DNA of 64,000 bases from Calditrichales bacterium MX18-03 (GTDB taxonomy: Bacteria > Bacillota > Clostridia > Lutisporales > Lutisporaceae): assembly GCA_021083345.1 (NCBI GenBank), contig JAJGRE010000002.1, positions 310,001-374,000 of the forward strand. Direction: 5' to 3'. Shown here piece by piece: positions 26,881 through 37,107 of the stretch. Position 1 is the stretch's first letter; each line of letters starts with the position of its first letter. A program made the translations under genes and the position numbers. The notes below the pieces were generated by a model that was not told where the DNA came from, searched no databases, and worked only from the letters and a program-made list of their open reading frames with translations.

Positions 26881-27058
26881 TTTGCTCACGCAAATTTCTT
26901 TCGCTATGGCACCCTATGGGCATCACGCCTCTTGCTCCATCTTCCTCGCAAGCGTGATGAACCTTCGACGGATGCAAGCATCCTGAGCACCCTCCTTCAA
27001 CGGCAGGGGTACCCCCTTGCATCCCCCAATGTATAGAATGCTTAATGTTCTATACATT
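26881..27058 (-). other. Structured non-coding stretch between uvrC and pspC
   Basis: About 180 bases with dense inverted repeats and G+C content clearly above the flanks. From the uvrC side: an 11-bp repeat AATGTATAGAA / TTCTATACATT (27028-27058) overlapping the uvrC stop; GGATGCAAG / CTTGCATCC (26970-26978 and 27016-27024) enclosing GGGGTACCCC; a bulged hairpin CATCACG..CTTGC / GCAAG..CGTGATG (26921-26959); and TTTGC-GTGA-GCAAA followed by ATTTTTT on the minus strand (26881-26894). This looks like a folded RNA ended by an intrinsic terminator, or a dispersed repeat unit. A 25-codon ORF with an AAGGAGG site is also present but looks fortuitous. Confidence 0.45.
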
Positions 27059-28915
27059 TAAAAAATTATATACTTCTTCAGCGATTTTTTTGTTCATGCC
27101 TACCACCTGGGCAAGTTCCTCGACGGTGGCGTTCTTGATGTTCTTCAGGCTCCCGAAATGCTTGAGGAGCGCTTTCCTTCTGGCCGGTCCCACACCCGGG
27201 ATGTCATCCAAAGCGGATTTGACGGTGGATTTGCTCCTCAGGCTCTTATGATATTCGATGGCAAAACGGTGCGCCTCGTCCTGCATGTGGGTGATCATCC
27301 TGAAAACATTGGTATTGACCGGAATTTGAAGCTCCTGCCCTTTATAATAAAGGCCTCTGGTTCGGTGCCTGCTGTCCTTGACCATGCCGCATACCGGTAT
27401 ATTGAGTCCCAACTGCACCAAAACTGCTTCCGCTGCATTCACCTGCCCAACCCCACCGTCGATCATCACCACATCGGGAAACACCGAGAACTTGCCCATT
27501 TCCGGCTCCCGGCCCTGGGTCTCCAGCTCTTCCCGTTCCTTCATCCCGTGCTGGAATCTTCTTTCAACGATTTCCCGCATGCTGTCATAATCATTAGCGC
27601 CTTCAACGGTTTTGATTTTGAACCGGCGATAATGCTTGGCGTTTGCCTTGCCCCTTTCAAAAACGATCATGGAGCCTACATTCATCACACCCTGCAAGTT
27701 GGAAATATCAAAGGCCTCCAGCCGGTAAGGCGTTTTGGGAAGCGCAAGCACTTCCTGCAGCTCATTACACGCACCCAAGGTCTTTTCCATATCTGTTTTC
27801 TGCTTTTCAATAAAAAGCTTCAGCGTATCTTCTGCATTTTTGCTGACCATCTCTACCAGCTTCTGCTTTTCGCCGCGCTGCGGAACGGTTAGCTTCACCT
27901 TGCCGCCCCGCTTGCCGCTGAGCCACTGTTGGAGTATATCAAGCTCATCCACCGATTCCTGCAGGACAATTTCCCGAGGAATCAGAACATCATTCTCGCT
28001 GTAGAACTGCTTGACGAAGCTGCATAGGATCTCATTGGAATCGCTGTACGCCATCCCCTCGATCAGGAAATGCTCCCGGCCGATAAGCTTGCCGCCACGG
28101 ATGAAAAAGACTTGGACACAAGCCTCCCCCTGATCCGTGGCATAGGCAATGACATCCTGATCCACCGCAGCTGAGGTGATGATCTTTTGCTTCTCTCCGA
28201 TTTTCACAAGGGAATTGATATTGTCCCGCAATTGGGCAGCCCTTTCAAAATCCAGGTTTTCTGCTGCCTCGTGCATTTTTCCTTCCAATTCTTTCACCAG
28301 TTCATCCTGTTTTCCATCCAACACCAGGAGGATGGATTTGATCTGTTCCCGGTATGCCGCCTGTCCGACGCTGCCCTGGCAAGGTGCCGAGCATTTTCCT
28401 ATATGATGGTTCAGGCAGGCCCGCTCCTTGCCCATTATTTTTTCGATGTTTTTGCTGCAGCTTCGGATGGGAAAGAGCTTTTTCAGAAGCTCAATGGTTC
28501 TATATACAGCCGACACATCGGTATAAGGTCCGAAATACCTGGCGTCATCTTTCTTGATTTCCCGGACCACCATCAGCCGCGGATAAGCTTCGTTGACCGT
28601 CACCTTAATATATGGATAGGACTTGTCATCCTTCATCATGACATTGTACTTGGGCCGGTGCTTTTTGATCAGGTTGCATTCCAGGATCAACGCTTCCAGT
28701 TCCGAGTCCGTTATGATGTATTCCAGATCTTCAATCCTTTCCACCATGGCCGCTACCTTGGGCAGCTGATTCTTGGAGGATTGGAAATAAGACCGCACCC
28801 TGTTTTTCAGGTTGATGGCTTTCCCCACATAGATGATTTCTTTGGCGGAATCCTTCATTATATAGACACCGGGTTTTTCCGGCAGGTTTCTCAGTTTATC
28901 TTCAAGGGTCAACAC
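27050..28915 (-). CDS. uvrC: Excinuclease ABC subunit C
   Basis: The nuclease subunit of nucleotide excision repair, cutting 3' and 5' of the lesion after UvrB loading. The N-terminal GIY-YIG domain reads PGVYIMKDSAKEIIYVGKAI. A UVR domain (residues about 200-235) contacts UvrB. The RNase H-like nuclease contains DISNLQGVMNVGSMIVFE and VVMIDGGVGQVNAAE. The C-terminal helix-hairpin-helix is LDDIPGVGPARRKALLKHFG. The open frame starts with a GTG at 28930 that precedes GGAGGG; GTG at 28915 or TTG at 28912, six to nine bases after that site, is the real start. It is separate from uvrBA and has no visible LexA box. Confidence 0.95.
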   Translation of the reverse strand: MLTLEDKLRNLPEKPGVYIMKDSAKEIIYVGKAINLKNRVRSYFQSSKNQLPKVAAMVERIEDLEYIITDSELEALILECNLIKKHRPKYNVMMKDDKSYPYIKVTVNEAYPRLMVVREIKKDDARYFGPYTDVSAVYRTIELLKKLFPIRSCSKNIEKIMGKERACLNHHIGKCSAPCQGSVGQAAYREQIKSILLVLDGKQDELVKELEGKMHEAAENLDFERAAQLRDNINSLVKIGEKQKIITSAAVDQDVIAYATDQGEACVQVFFIRGGKLIGREHFLIEGMAYSDSNEILCSFVKQFYSENDVLIPREIVLQESVDELDILQQWLSGKRGGKVKLTVPQRGEKQKLVEMVSKNAEDTLKLFIEKQKTDMEKTLGACNELQEVLALPKTPYRLEAFDISNLQGVMNVGSMIVFERGKANAKHYRRFKIKTVEGANDYDSMREIVERRFQHGMKEREELETQGREPEMGKFSVFPDVVMIDGGVGQVNAAEAVLVQLGLNIPVCGMVKDSRHRTRGLYYKGQELQIPVNTNVFRMITHMQDEAHRFAIEYHKSLRSKSTVKSALDDIPGVGPARRKALLKHFGSLKNIKNATVEELAQVVGMNKKIAEEVYNFLNV

Positions 28916-28997
28916 AGGCAGCCCTCCCACTATCGTCTTATTATAAGTGTCCCTTTACCCTGATCAAAAAGGTTATTCCCTTACATTATATCATAGT

Positions 28998-29026
28998 TTG
29001 ATTTTAATCTGGTATTTGGTTATAAT
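28998..29026 (+). promoter_or_regulatory. Sigma-A-type promoter for the plus-strand membrane protein
   Basis: TTGATT (28998-29003), a 17-base spacer and TATAAT (29021-29026) point toward the gene at 29075. A TATAAT also reads on the minus strand at 28985-28990 toward uvrC, so the two promoters are back to back. Confidence 0.65.
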
Positions 29027-29074
29027 CTATACGAATACCCAATAAAAACAAGTGCATCGAAAAGAGGTTTGGAT

Positions 29075-29749
29075 ATGACCAATACAATGAAAACCGTCCT
29101 GTTTATTATCTCCATGTTTGTCTTCATCTTATTTTTTATGGCAAGCAGCGCCTTGAACCTATCCGCCGCCATAGTCAACAGCCCCTATGCGGCTATTCTG
29201 ACCAGCAGCCTGTATATTGCCGGTTATATTGCCGCCTTGCTCTCTCAGGCTTTGGGCAAGCATCTTTATACCGGAAACCGGCTGAAAAGCACCAATGTCT
29301 ATCTGACAGTGAAAGCATCCTTCTTTGCCTGGCGTGACCGGATCGTTCTGCTGCTGCTGCCTGTTCTAGCCGTCATGCTTCCCATGGTGCGGCAAAGAAC
29401 CGTTACAAAATCTGCATTGGCGGGATTATTGGCTATTGCAGTGCTTATGGCTGTCATAGAACTGTTGTTGTATGTCGGCAGTAAGTCGCTGCGGGTTCAT
29501 TTTACCGACAAAGGTATTGCAGTGACCGGCTTCGATATCCGTTTGGAGCTGTCCGTCCCCTTTAATTATCACAATGCCGTAGGCTACTATCCCTATGAGC
29601 GCATCGAAAGCTTTCTGGCTTTCAACGATAAGGTTATGATCTACCAAACCTTCGATTTCGGGGTCATTCAAATGACCTGCGATCCGGAAGAAGTGAAGCA
29701 GATTAAAGGATTACTGGTTTCAAAAAGAATCCCTGAAAAGAGATATTAA
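29075..29749 (+). CDS. Membrane protein of unknown function with PH-like C-terminus
   Basis: A 224-residue protein, the only sizeable plus-strand gene in the window. Four hydrophobic segments are visible: VLFIISMFVFILFFMASSAL, ILTSSLYIAGYIAALLS, IVLLLLPVLAVMLPMV and LAGLLAIAVLMAVIELLLYV. The last 75 residues are soluble and beta-rich (LRVHFTDKGIAVTGFDIRLE, VMIYQTFDFGVIQMTCD), resembling the PH-like domains that follow membrane helices in several DUF families. ATG at 29075 lies seven bases after AAGAGG. It has its own promoter and a bidirectional terminator. I do not recognise a named family. Confidence 0.75.
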   Translation: MTNTMKTVLFIISMFVFILFFMASSALNLSAAIVNSPYAAILTSSLYIAGYIAALLSQALGKHLYTGNRLKSTNVYLTVKASFFAWRDRIVLLLLPVLAVMLPMVRQRTVTKSALAGLLAIAVLMAVIELLLYVGSKSLRVHFTDKGIAVTGFDIRLELSVPFNYHNAVGYYPYERIESFLAFNDKVMIYQTFDFGVIQMTCDPEEVKQIKGLLVSKRIPEKRY

Positions 29750-29783
29750 AAAATAGAAAGCAGCTAAGCTGCTTTCTATTTTT
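29747..29783. terminator. Bidirectional terminator between the plus-strand gene and cbpA
   Basis: AAAAAATAGAAAGCAG pairs with CTGCTTTCTATTTTTT around CTAAG, giving a 16-bp stem with A/T tracts on both sides. It serves the two convergent genes. Confidence 0.85.
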
Positions 29784-29827
29784 TAGGGAGGAGGAAAAAT
29801 AATTGAGATGGGCTTCCTGCATTGTAT

Positions 29828-32263
29828 TTAACCCATGATGATATCAATTGTGTGTATTCCCCTGTCTTCAAATACCGGTATCAAATTACTTTCAACGGCT
29901 TCTCCGTCTACTTTGACCTGAGCGATACCCTTGCACACATGACTCGGGTTCTTTATGTTGATTTCATATACAGCACCTCTGAACTTCTTCTTGACGCTGA
30001 AACCGTCCCATTCTGCCGGGATGCAGGGATCTACCAGCAAGCCGTCGAAGTCCGGCTTGACCCCCAGTATCCACCGGGTGATGGCATCATAGTTCCAGGC
30101 AGCCGTTCCGGTGAGCCATGAATTCTTTGCTTCACCGTGATTGGGTGCATCTTTTCCAGCGATCATCTGTGCATAGACATAGGGTTCCATTTTGTGAATC
30201 TCGCTTATCTCTTCCAGGTAAGCGGGCGCAATCTTGCTGTAATACTCAAAGGCTTTATCCCCTCTGCCAAGCAGCGTTTCCGCAATGGCAATCCATGGGT
30301 TGTTGTGGCAGAATATGCCTGCATTCTCCTTCAATCCCGGCGGGTAAGAGGTGATTTCACCCAGATTCAGTTTGTATTCGCTATAGGCCGGGTTCTGCAG
30401 AACCAGACCGTATTTGGTATTCAGCCGTTCGTTGACGGCATCCAGCGCACGCTGGGCCTTTCCATTCTCGAGACCGATTCCTGCCATAACGCAGAAGCCT
30501 TGCGGTTCGATAAACAGCTGTCCCTCTTCGTTTTCTGCACTGCCTACCTTGTTCCCGTTGAAGTCATAGGCTCTCAGGAACCAATCCTGATCATAGCCGC
30601 TGCACTCAACGTTCTCAGTCATCATTTTCACGGCCTCAGCCACCCTTGCCGCCTGTTCCTCCAGCCCCAGCTTACCGCACAAACGAACATATTCCTTGCC
30701 GATGAAAACGAACATGCCGGCAATAAACACCGATTCGGCGGTCCGCCCCTTTTTGTTCTCGCAGGTCTGGAAGGATTCATCGGGGCTTTCCGAGAAACAG
30801 TTCAGGTTCAGGCAGTCGTTCCAGTCCGCACGGCCGATCAGCGGCAGGCCATGGGGTCCCAGATTGTTCAATGTATAGTTGATGGATCGCTCCAAATGCT
30901 CAAATAAGGTTCCCACGTTACCGGGATCGCAATTGTATGGCACTGTTTCATCCAGGATGCTGTAGTCGCCCGTTTCTTTGATGTAGGTCACCGTGGACAA
31001 TACCAGCCACAGCGGATCGTCGTTGAAGCCGCCGCCGATTTCGTTGTTGCCCTTTTTTGTAAGGGGTTGATACTGGTGATACGCACCGCCGTCTTCCAGC
31101 TGTGTGGAAGCCAGGTCCAGTATTCTTTCCCTGGCCTTGTCAGGGATCATATGGGCAAAGCCCAGGATATCCTGGTTGGAGTCCCTGAAGCCCATACCCC
31201 TGCCGATTCCGGTCTCAAAGTAAGAGGCGCTTCTGGACATATTGAAGGTAACCATGCACTGATAGGGATTCCAGATGTTCACCATCCGGTTCAGTTTCTC
31301 TTCTCCGCTCTTCAGTTCAAAGCGGGAAAGCATCTCTTCCCAATGCATTTTAAGCTGGCTGAAAGCTGATTCAACAGCTGCATCGCTGTTGTACTTCTCT
31401 AGCATTGCGTACGCTTTTTCCTTGTTAATTGTTCCTTTTTCAGTCCATTTCTGTTCCTGTGCATTTTCAACATAGCCCAGTACAAAAACCATGGATGTCT
31501 CTTCTCCTGGCTTCAATGTAATGTCCATATAGTGGGATGCGATGGGATTCCAGCCCCTGGCCAGCGAGTTGCGGGGTGTCCCCTGGAAAACCGCTTCAGG
31601 TTCATGCAAACCGTTATACATGCCGACAAAGCTGTCACGTTCGGTATCATAACCGTCAATATCTCGGTTGACACCATAAAATGCAAAGTGGTTCCTTCTC
31701 TCACGGTAATCGGTTTTATGATAGATTGTGCTGCCTTCCACTTCCACAGCACCGGTATTCAGCGTCCTCTGGTAATTGGTCATGTCGTCATAAGCGTTCC
31801 ATAAGCAGAACTCGATGAAAGAAAACAGCTTTACCTGCTTCTCCTGCTGCGATGTGTTTTTCAGCTTAACCTGGTGCAGTTCCAGCATGTCGCCCAATGG
31901 AACCATAAATAACAGCTCGCTCTGGAGGCCGTTTTTCATACTCTTGATTTTGGTATAGCCCAGACCGTGCCGGCATTCATAGCTGTCCAAAGCAGTCTTG
32001 ACAGGCTTCCAAGCCGGAGAATAGACAGTACCGCCGTCATTGATGTAGAAGTACCTTCCTCCATTATCCCACGGTATGCTGTTGTACCGGTACCGGGTCA
32101 GCCGTCTGAGCCTTGCATCCTTGTAAAAGCAGTAGCCCCCCGCGGTGTTGGAAATCAAGGAAAAGAAGTTTTCCTGCCCCAGATAATTTATCCAGGGAAA
32201 CGGCGTCTGCGGTGTGGTAATGACATATTCCCTGCTGCCGTCGTCAAAATACCCGTATTTCAT
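29828..32263 (-). CDS. cbpA: Cellobiose phosphorylase (GH94)
   Basis: It splits cellobiose with phosphate into alpha-glucose 1-phosphate and glucose in the cytoplasm (EC 2.4.1.20). The 811 residues match the Clostridium/Acetivibrio thermocellum enzyme in length and, from memory, closely in sequence. Landmarks are [74 protein letters not shown] with the general acid Asp483, and [15 protein letters not shown] in the phosphate site. It is the last gene of the transport operon. Its ATG overlaps the stop of the upstream GH94 gene (ATGA), so translation is coupled. Confidence 0.93.
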   Translation of the reverse strand: MKYGYFDDGSREYVITTPQTPFPWINYLGQENFFSLISNTAGGYCFYKDARLRRLTRYRYNSIPWDNGGRYFYINDGGTVYSPAWKPVKTALDSYECRHGLGYTKIKSMKNGLQSELLFMVPLGDMLELHQVKLKNTSQQEKQVKLFSFIEFCLWNAYDDMTNYQRTLNTGAVEVEGSTIYHKTDYRERRNHFAFYGVNRDIDGYDTERDSFVGMYNGLHEPEAVFQGTPRNSLARGWNPIASHYMDITLKPGEETSMVFVLGYVENAQEQKWTEKGTINKEKAYAMLEKYNSDAAVESAFSQLKMHWEEMLSRFELKSGEEKLNRMVNIWNPYQCMVTFNMSRSASYFETGIGRGMGFRDSNQDILGFAHMIPDKARERILDLASTQLEDGGAYHQYQPLTKKGNNEIGGGFNDDPLWLVLSTVTYIKETGDYSILDETVPYNCDPGNVGTLFEHLERSINYTLNNLGPHGLPLIGRADWNDCLNLNCFSESPDESFQTCENKKGRTAESVFIAGMFVFIGKEYVRLCGKLGLEEQAARVAEAVKMMTENVECSGYDQDWFLRAYDFNGNKVGSAENEEGQLFIEPQGFCVMAGIGLENGKAQRALDAVNERLNTKYGLVLQNPAYSEYKLNLGEITSYPPGLKENAGIFCHNNPWIAIAETLLGRGDKAFEYYSKIAPAYLEEISEIHKMEPYVYAQMIAGKDAPNHGEAKNSWLTGTAAWNYDAITRWILGVKPDFDGLLVDPCIPAEWDGFSVKKKFRGAVYEINIKNPSHVCKGIAQVKVDGEAVESNLIPVFEDRGIHTIDIIMG

Positions 32264-34686
32264 ATTGATCCACCCTCTCCCATCATCACTTCTATTACAT
32301 GTACCTTGTTGTCGTTAAAAACCGGCAGTTTGTTCTCCCTGCTCTTGACACCGTCGATGATGACAGCCTTGACACCCTTTGATATGTTCTCCGGGTTTTT
32401 GATACTGATATCATACACGGCGCCCCTGAAATGCTTTCTCGCCTTAAAGCCCTTCCATTCCATGGGGATGCAGGGATCCACCAGCAACCCGTCATAGGTG
32501 GGACGGATACCCAGCATATGCTTTACTGCTGCCTGGTAAACCCAGGAGGCCGTTCCCGACAGCCAGCTGTTTCTTGCCAGCCCGAACTGCGGATGTTCAT
32601 TTCCCAGAATGTTCTGCGGGTAGCAGTAAGGCTCGCACTCATATTCGTCGATTTTACCGTTTTTGCCTGCCGGGTTGATCTGGTTGTAGTATTCATAGGC
32701 ACGGTCGCCATTGCCGATTATCGTTTCCGCTATCATGACCCAAGGATTGCAGTGTAGGAATATGCCGCCGTTTTCCTTGGCCCCCGGCGGATAGGTGGTT
32801 ATACCGCCCTTCTCCGGGTCATAGCCGTTGTATCCGGGCCAGCTCAGCTTGATACCGTTTGAGGTATTCAACAGCTTGTTTACCGAATCCAGCGCAGTTG
32901 CAGCGCGGTCATCGGGTGCAAAACCTGAGATCACAGGCCAGGATTGCGCATTGACATAGATTTTTCCTGCGTCGTTATGCTTTGATCCCATTGGGTTTCC
33001 ATGATGGTCCAGGTATCTCAGATACCATTTCCCATCCCAGCCCTGCCTGTTGACAACGGCTTTCATTTCCTCATAATAGGCAGTATAATGCTCTTCGGCA
33101 GCAGCGTCCTCCAGATATGCGGAAAGCTCGATCATCTCACGCAATGCCTTACCGTACAGATTGGCAGTAAAGAAGGATTCAGCACCGGCCGGGAGGTTGA
33201 CGGTATCGTTCCAGTCCGCAAAACCCAGAAGCGGCAGCCCATGGGCACCTGTATCTCTTTTTGTAAACTCTATGGCCCTTTCCAAGTGATCCTTTACCGT
33301 TCCCAACGCAATGGGATTCTCTGATTTATCCTTTTCATAATATGGAAGCGCCTTCTGCAGGAAAGCCATGTTGCCGGTCTCCTTCAAATAGCTGCATACA
33401 GCCAGAACGATCCACAAATGATCGTCGCTGTAGTATTTCGGGCGGTCCTCCATTTCCCGGGAATCCCCTTCATTGGCAATCATGGTCACCGGATTGAACT
33501 GATGCATTGCCGAGCCGTTCTGTTTCTGAACACTGAGCAGCATTTCCAGAAGTGCTCTTCCTTCCTCCGGTGCGTTGCCCATGATGCCCATCACATCCTG
33601 TGCGCTGTCCCTGAAGCCAATGCCTCTGGCACCAAAACCCAGCTGATAAAGCGAAAGGTACCTGGACCAGTTTTTTGTCATGTAGCACTGCCTTGGATTG
33701 TGTATATTCAACATGGCATTCATGCCTTTATCTGGGGTATCCACTTGAAGTTTTGACAGGTAATCATCCCAGAAGGCCTTTAGTCTGGCAAATTCGGCAT
33801 CCACTGCTTCTTCACTGCGGAAGCGCCGGATTGCTGACATTGCCTTATCAATGGATGTGCACTGGCCTAGCTGGGTAATCAGTCTTTTGGTCTCACCGGG
33901 ATTGACGCGGCCCAGATGGTGCATCAATGCGGCAATATTGTCTCCCCGATTTGCTTCACTGCTGCTTAATTCACAGCCGTTCAAAGCCAGGGGGCTTTCC
34001 CAGGTTCCGTACTCATTGTCTCCCAGAAACCTGCGGCGTTCTGTCTCGAAGGAAGACACCTGATGGTTGGAGGTGAAATAATTCACACGGGTATCCCGGT
34101 TCATAAACGCATACTGCGTTATGACCTTCATGTCATTCCCTTCATCATGGCAGCGGGACTGCATGGTTTGGGGAACCCAATCGCCGTTTACCAGCTGTTT
34201 CAATGCATCGAAGTGTGTATATTCCACCACCGGAATGACATCCAATTCCACCGGTACCGTTCTCAGGTTTGTGATACGGATATCCCGCAAAAGCTGCTCA
34301 CCCTCCATGGGGATGAATATGGTTACATCCGTACGGATGCCGTAAAACTCCGATATAATGCGGCTATAACCCAGGCCTACATGGCATTCGTACACCTGAT
34401 ACTGGTCCAGGGTCGGTACGAAATAGGGAGAAAACAAAGTATAGGCTTCTTTTCCCTTGATCCGGACGTACATGGTTTCTCCCTTGAACTCCGATGCCGG
34501 AAGCTGAGGAATATATTTCACAATCCGGTTGATAGCCGGGTCGCCTTTGCAAAGCAGCGATCCGCCTGTATGGTCCACAAACCCGCCGAAGCTCAGGCCG
34601 CCGACGTAGTTGACCCATTTGACCGGTGTTTTGGGATTGGTAATGACATATTCCCTGTTGATGTCGCTGAAATATCCGTATTGCAT
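32260..34686 (-). CDS. GH94 glycoside phosphorylase of undetermined specificity
   Basis: An 808-residue inverting disaccharide or oligosaccharide phosphorylase. The fold and catalytic residue are conserved: [58 protein letters not shown] with the likely general acid Asp494, and [15 protein letters not shown]. It clearly differs from the downstream cellobiose phosphorylase in the acceptor-site surroundings ([10 protein letters not shown] versus [23 protein letters not shown] versus [13 protein letters not shown]). At this length it is not a typical cellodextrin phosphorylase (about 980 residues). Candidates are a laminaribiose, sophorose or other beta-glucobiose phosphorylase, or a second cellobiose-type enzyme. 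The ATG overlap with cbpA suggests near-equimolar synthesis. Confidence 0.88.
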   Translation of the reverse strand: MQYGYFSDINREYVITNPKTPVKWVNYVGGLSFGGFVDHTGGSLLCKGDPAINRIVKYIPQLPASEFKGETMYVRIKGKEAYTLFSPYFVPTLDQYQVYECHVGLGYSRIISEFYGIRTDVTIFIPMEGEQLLRDIRITNLRTVPVELDVIPVVEYTHFDALKQLVNGDWVPQTMQSRCHDEGNDMKVITQYAFMNRDTRVNYFTSNHQVSSFETERRRFLGDNEYGTWESPLALNGCELSSSEANRGDNIAALMHHLGRVNPGETKRLITQLGQCTSIDKAMSAIRRFRSEEAVDAEFARLKAFWDDYLSKLQVDTPDKGMNAMLNIHNPRQCYMTKNWSRYLSLYQLGFGARGIGFRDSAQDVMGIMGNAPEEGRALLEMLLSVQKQNGSAMHQFNPVTMIANEGDSREMEDRPKYYSDDHLWIVLAVCSYLKETGNMAFLQKALPYYEKDKSENPIALGTVKDHLERAIEFTKRDTGAHGLPLLGFADWNDTVNLPAGAESFFTANLYGKALREMIELSAYLEDAAAEEHYTAYYEEMKAVVNRQGWDGKWYLRYLDHHGNPMGSKHNDAGKIYVNAQSWPVISGFAPDDRAATALDSVNKLLNTSNGIKLSWPGYNGYDPEKGGITTYPPGAKENGGIFLHCNPWVMIAETIIGNGDRAYEYYNQINPAGKNGKIDEYECEPYCYPQNILGNEHPQFGLARNSWLSGTASWVYQAAVKHMLGIRPTYDGLLVDPCIPMEWKGFKARKHFRGAVYDISIKNPENISKGVKAVIIDGVKSRENKLPVFNDNKVHVIEVMMGEGGSI

Positions 34687-34793
34687 GTTGATACTCCTTA
34701 TTAGCCAGAATCTATATTAAGCGTCGCATTATTGTCATTTTTAGCGTCCTTGCCTGCAGCCCTGACAAGCTTGTGTCCGTTCACTAGCAGGGA

Positions 34794-35396
34794 CTAGCAT
34801 AAAGAACGGTATTTCTCCAAGACGTTGTTGAAAACAAAGTATATGCTCATAGCCGTCAAGCTGATCAAGCATAACAGCACTGCTGCCGGAACGGCTTTTA
34901 CCAGTAGGAAGATCACCGCAACAGCCGCCGTACAGAGCAAACATGAGAAAATATGTCTGATGCCGACCAGCCATGCAATCTTAATGGCATTCAAAACAGT
35001 CAGATCATAGCGTGACAACATGGGAAATACAACCAGGGAGACGATAGCCACCTGCAGCAATACCGGAATCTGAACCAGAAACAGTAAGGTGCTGAGGCCG
35101 GGTGTGTACTTTAAAAAGTTCAGGTTGGTATAAATAACCAGATAAGCTGCACAGAGTATGAAAAAAATACCGGTTGCATGCTTGAAGTTCTGTCTGAAGC
35201 TTCTATAAAAGTCCTTGAATTCGTTGACCTCTTCCCTTCTGATGATTTTCCCCAATACATAATATAATGCAGTGGTAGAAGCACCTATCGTAAATACCGG
35301 AATACTGAATAAGCACCACAAGATGTTCAACATCAATAGCTGGTAAATAAGCTGCATGGCCTTATAAAGAATTCCATCCGTTTTAAAAAACTTCAT
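34794..35396 (-). CDS. DUF624 family membrane protein (YesL-like)
   Basis: A 200-residue protein with about five membrane helices, including AMQLIYQLLMLNILWCLFSI, TGIFFILCAAYLVIYTNL, LLFLVQIPVLLQVAIVSLVV and IFSCLLCTAAVAVIFLLV. The conserved DUF624 start KFFKTDGILYKAMQLIY and the segment PVFTIGASTTALYYVLGK are present. Such proteins accompany YtcP/YteP-type oligosaccharide transporters in Firmicutes, but the role is unclear. The frame opens at TTG 35405, which touches AAGGAGG; ATG at 35396, nine bases beyond it, is preferred. It lies between the binding protein and the GH94 pair. Confidence 0.88.
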   Translation of the reverse strand: MKFFKTDGILYKAMQLIYQLLMLNILWCLFSIPVFTIGASTTALYYVLGKIIRREEVNEFKDFYRSFRQNFKHATGIFFILCAAYLVIYTNLNFLKYTPGLSTLLFLVQIPVLLQVAIVSLVVFPMLSRYDLTVLNAIKIAWLVGIRHIFSCLLCTAAVAVIFLLVKAVPAAVLLCLISLTAMSIYFVFNNVLEKYRSLC

Positions 35397-35442
35397 TTCA
35401 AACAACCTCCTTGATGTTGACGAATCTTTCTCGATTTATTCA

Positions 35443-35481
35443 GAGAACGGACCGCACCCCACTCCGGTACAGCCCGTTCTC
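35443..35481 (-). terminator. Stem-loop between the binding-protein gene and the DUF624 gene
   Basis: GAGAACGG (35443-35450) and CCGTTCTC (35474-35481) pair, with an inner ACCG/CGGT. No T-run follows on the minus strand. It more likely stabilises or attenuates the operon mRNA, keeping the binding protein above the downstream enzymes, than acts as a full stop. Confidence 0.4.
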
Positions 35482-35538
35482 CTGTTTCAGAGCTTACACA
35501 CAAACCCCATAACTTGTCGTATAACCATTGTTTTTATT

Positions 35539-37047
35539 TTATTTGCCGGTCTTTTTGCGCCATTCATCCAACTGTTTCTGCTTTTCAGCAATAACCTTGT
35601 CGATGCCGGCTGCTTTCAATTCTCCCAGGAACTTCGGCAAATTCTGTTCCGGATCGATAGAGCCTGTTTCAAGCGCTGGAACATATTTGTCCCAAGCATT
35701 TTGTACAGCGGCGATTTCATTCTTAACCGGTGTTGAGTCAAAGACAAAGCCCAAGGATTTTGTACCTTTAGCATCTGCGTTGAATTTTTCGAACAGTTCC
35801 CATTTCTTCGGGTCTTCGCTTTCGTCCAGGAAGTTCAGGAACTGATTTCCAAACATCCAGCCTGTGCCAGGGTTGTATTTTGCTACATCCGGGCCTGCCT
35901 TCTTAACATTGTCGCTAACTTTTACATAGTGCTTGCCTTCAATACCGTAATTGATCAGGTTATTGAGGTAAGGATCGGTGTTGAAGAGCTCCAGGAACAT
36001 CATTGCTCTTTCCGGATTCGGTGATGTGCTGGAAATTGCCTGCATTGAACCTGTTGTTTCTCTGTTGGAGATTACAGGAGGCGTAATATAAACCTGTGTC
36101 CATTTGAAGCCGTGTGTCAGGGACATTTCTGCGTCCTTGCCGGGCTTCAGGGATTTTGTTGCTGCAAAGATCTTACCTGCCGCTTCATCCGCGTTATAGT
36201 CTGTTACAGTTGCTGCATCCTGTCTGATGTAGCCGGCCTGATAGAACTTTCTGATGGTCTTGAACATAGCCATTGCTTCCGGTGTTTCAAACTCGTTGAT
36301 AACTTTGAAGTCTGTCGTATCGTTGTAGAGAACGCCGGGGCATTTGTCGTCGCCGATAGTATCCCAGTCCATCAGCTTGTATGGAGATTCTCCATCCAAT
36401 GCTTCCAGACCATAAACACCTGTTTCTTTTTCCTTGATGACCTTCAGCATGGGCTCCAGATCTTCCAATTTCTTGACTGTAGAAAGATCAAAACCGTATT
36501 TGTCAACCAAATCCTGTTTGATGATGAAGCCCCATGAATGTGCTTTTTCCTTGTTGGCCGGAATAGCGTAGTTGATACCGTCAATCTGTGAGCCGGACAG
36601 GAAGTCTGCACCAAGCAATGCCTTTGTCTTGGGTGCGTATTTATCCATCAGCTCGTTCAACGGAAGGAATGCACCTTTTACAGCATTCTGCTGGTAGTTG
36701 TTCGCCCAGTTGGATGTGAAGCATATATCAAAAGGTTGTCTGGATGCAATCATCTGCTTCAGCTTGTCGTCGTACTCGGCGCCCCACGCATAGCACTGCA
36801 GCTTCAGTGTTGCGTTGATCTTATCCTTCAAGTACTTGTTTGCTTCTTCTTCGATCAGTTTAACGTCTTCCTGCTGTCCATTGCCAATGAAGTACCAGGT
36901 CAGCTCTACCGGTTTCAACTCTTCTGCAGCTGATGCTGTTCCTTCTGCAGGTGCTGCTGCCGGTGTCGGCTTGGAGCAGCCTACAACGGCTGATAATGCA
37001 AAGACGAGAACCAATGCGAGACAAAGAAGTTTTTTTGCTTTTTTCAT
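35539..37047 (-). CDS. ABC-transporter oligosaccharide-binding lipoprotein (DUF3502-type)
   Basis: The extracellular receptor of the transporter, 502 residues. The signal peptide MKKAKKLLCLALVLVFALSA ends in the lipobox VVGC, followed by a Pro/Ala-rich linker. The body begins LTWYFIGNGQQEDVKLIEEE and shows DICFTSNWANNYQQNAVKGA and the tail DKVIAEKQKQLDEWRKKTGK typical of the LipO/YtcQ group with a C-terminal DUF3502 domain. GGGGAG precedes the ATG. It lies downstream of the two permeases, with a small GGAGCT/AGCTCC hairpin in the gap. The probable ligands are cellodextrins, inferred from the operon. It corresponds to CuaA of the R. cellulolyticum cluster, if my recollection of that system is right. 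Confidence 0.9.
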   Translation of the reverse strand: MKKAKKLLCLALVLVFALSAVVGCSKPTPAAAPAEGTASAAEELKPVELTWYFIGNGQQEDVKLIEEEANKYLKDKINATLKLQCYAWGAEYDDKLKQMIASRQPFDICFTSNWANNYQQNAVKGAFLPLNELMDKYAPKTKALLGADFLSGSQIDGINYAIPANKEKAHSWGFIIKQDLVDKYGFDLSTVKKLEDLEPMLKVIKEKETGVYGLEALDGESPYKLMDWDTIGDDKCPGVLYNDTTDFKVINEFETPEAMAMFKTIRKFYQAGYIRQDAATVTDYNADEAAGKIFAATKSLKPGKDAEMSLTHGFKWTQVYITPPVISNRETTGSMQAISSTSPNPERAMMFLELFNTDPYLNNLINYGIEGKHYVKVSDNVKKAGPDVAKYNPGTGWMFGNQFLNFLDESEDPKKWELFEKFNADAKGTKSLGFVFDSTPVKNEIAAVQNAWDKYVPALETGSIDPEQNLPKFLGELKAAGIDKVIAEKQKQLDEWRKKTGK

Positions 37048-37107
37048 ACTCTTCTCCCCTTATTATTATTATTAATGGAGCTATGTAAGCTCCAAAATGA
37101 GCTATTG

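Noticed and set aside
26794-27036. 80-residue plus-strand ORF with GGAGGG before an internal ATG
   Set aside because: The site is only three bases from the ATG, and the frame runs through the hairpin-rich element, which explains the lack of stops better than coding.
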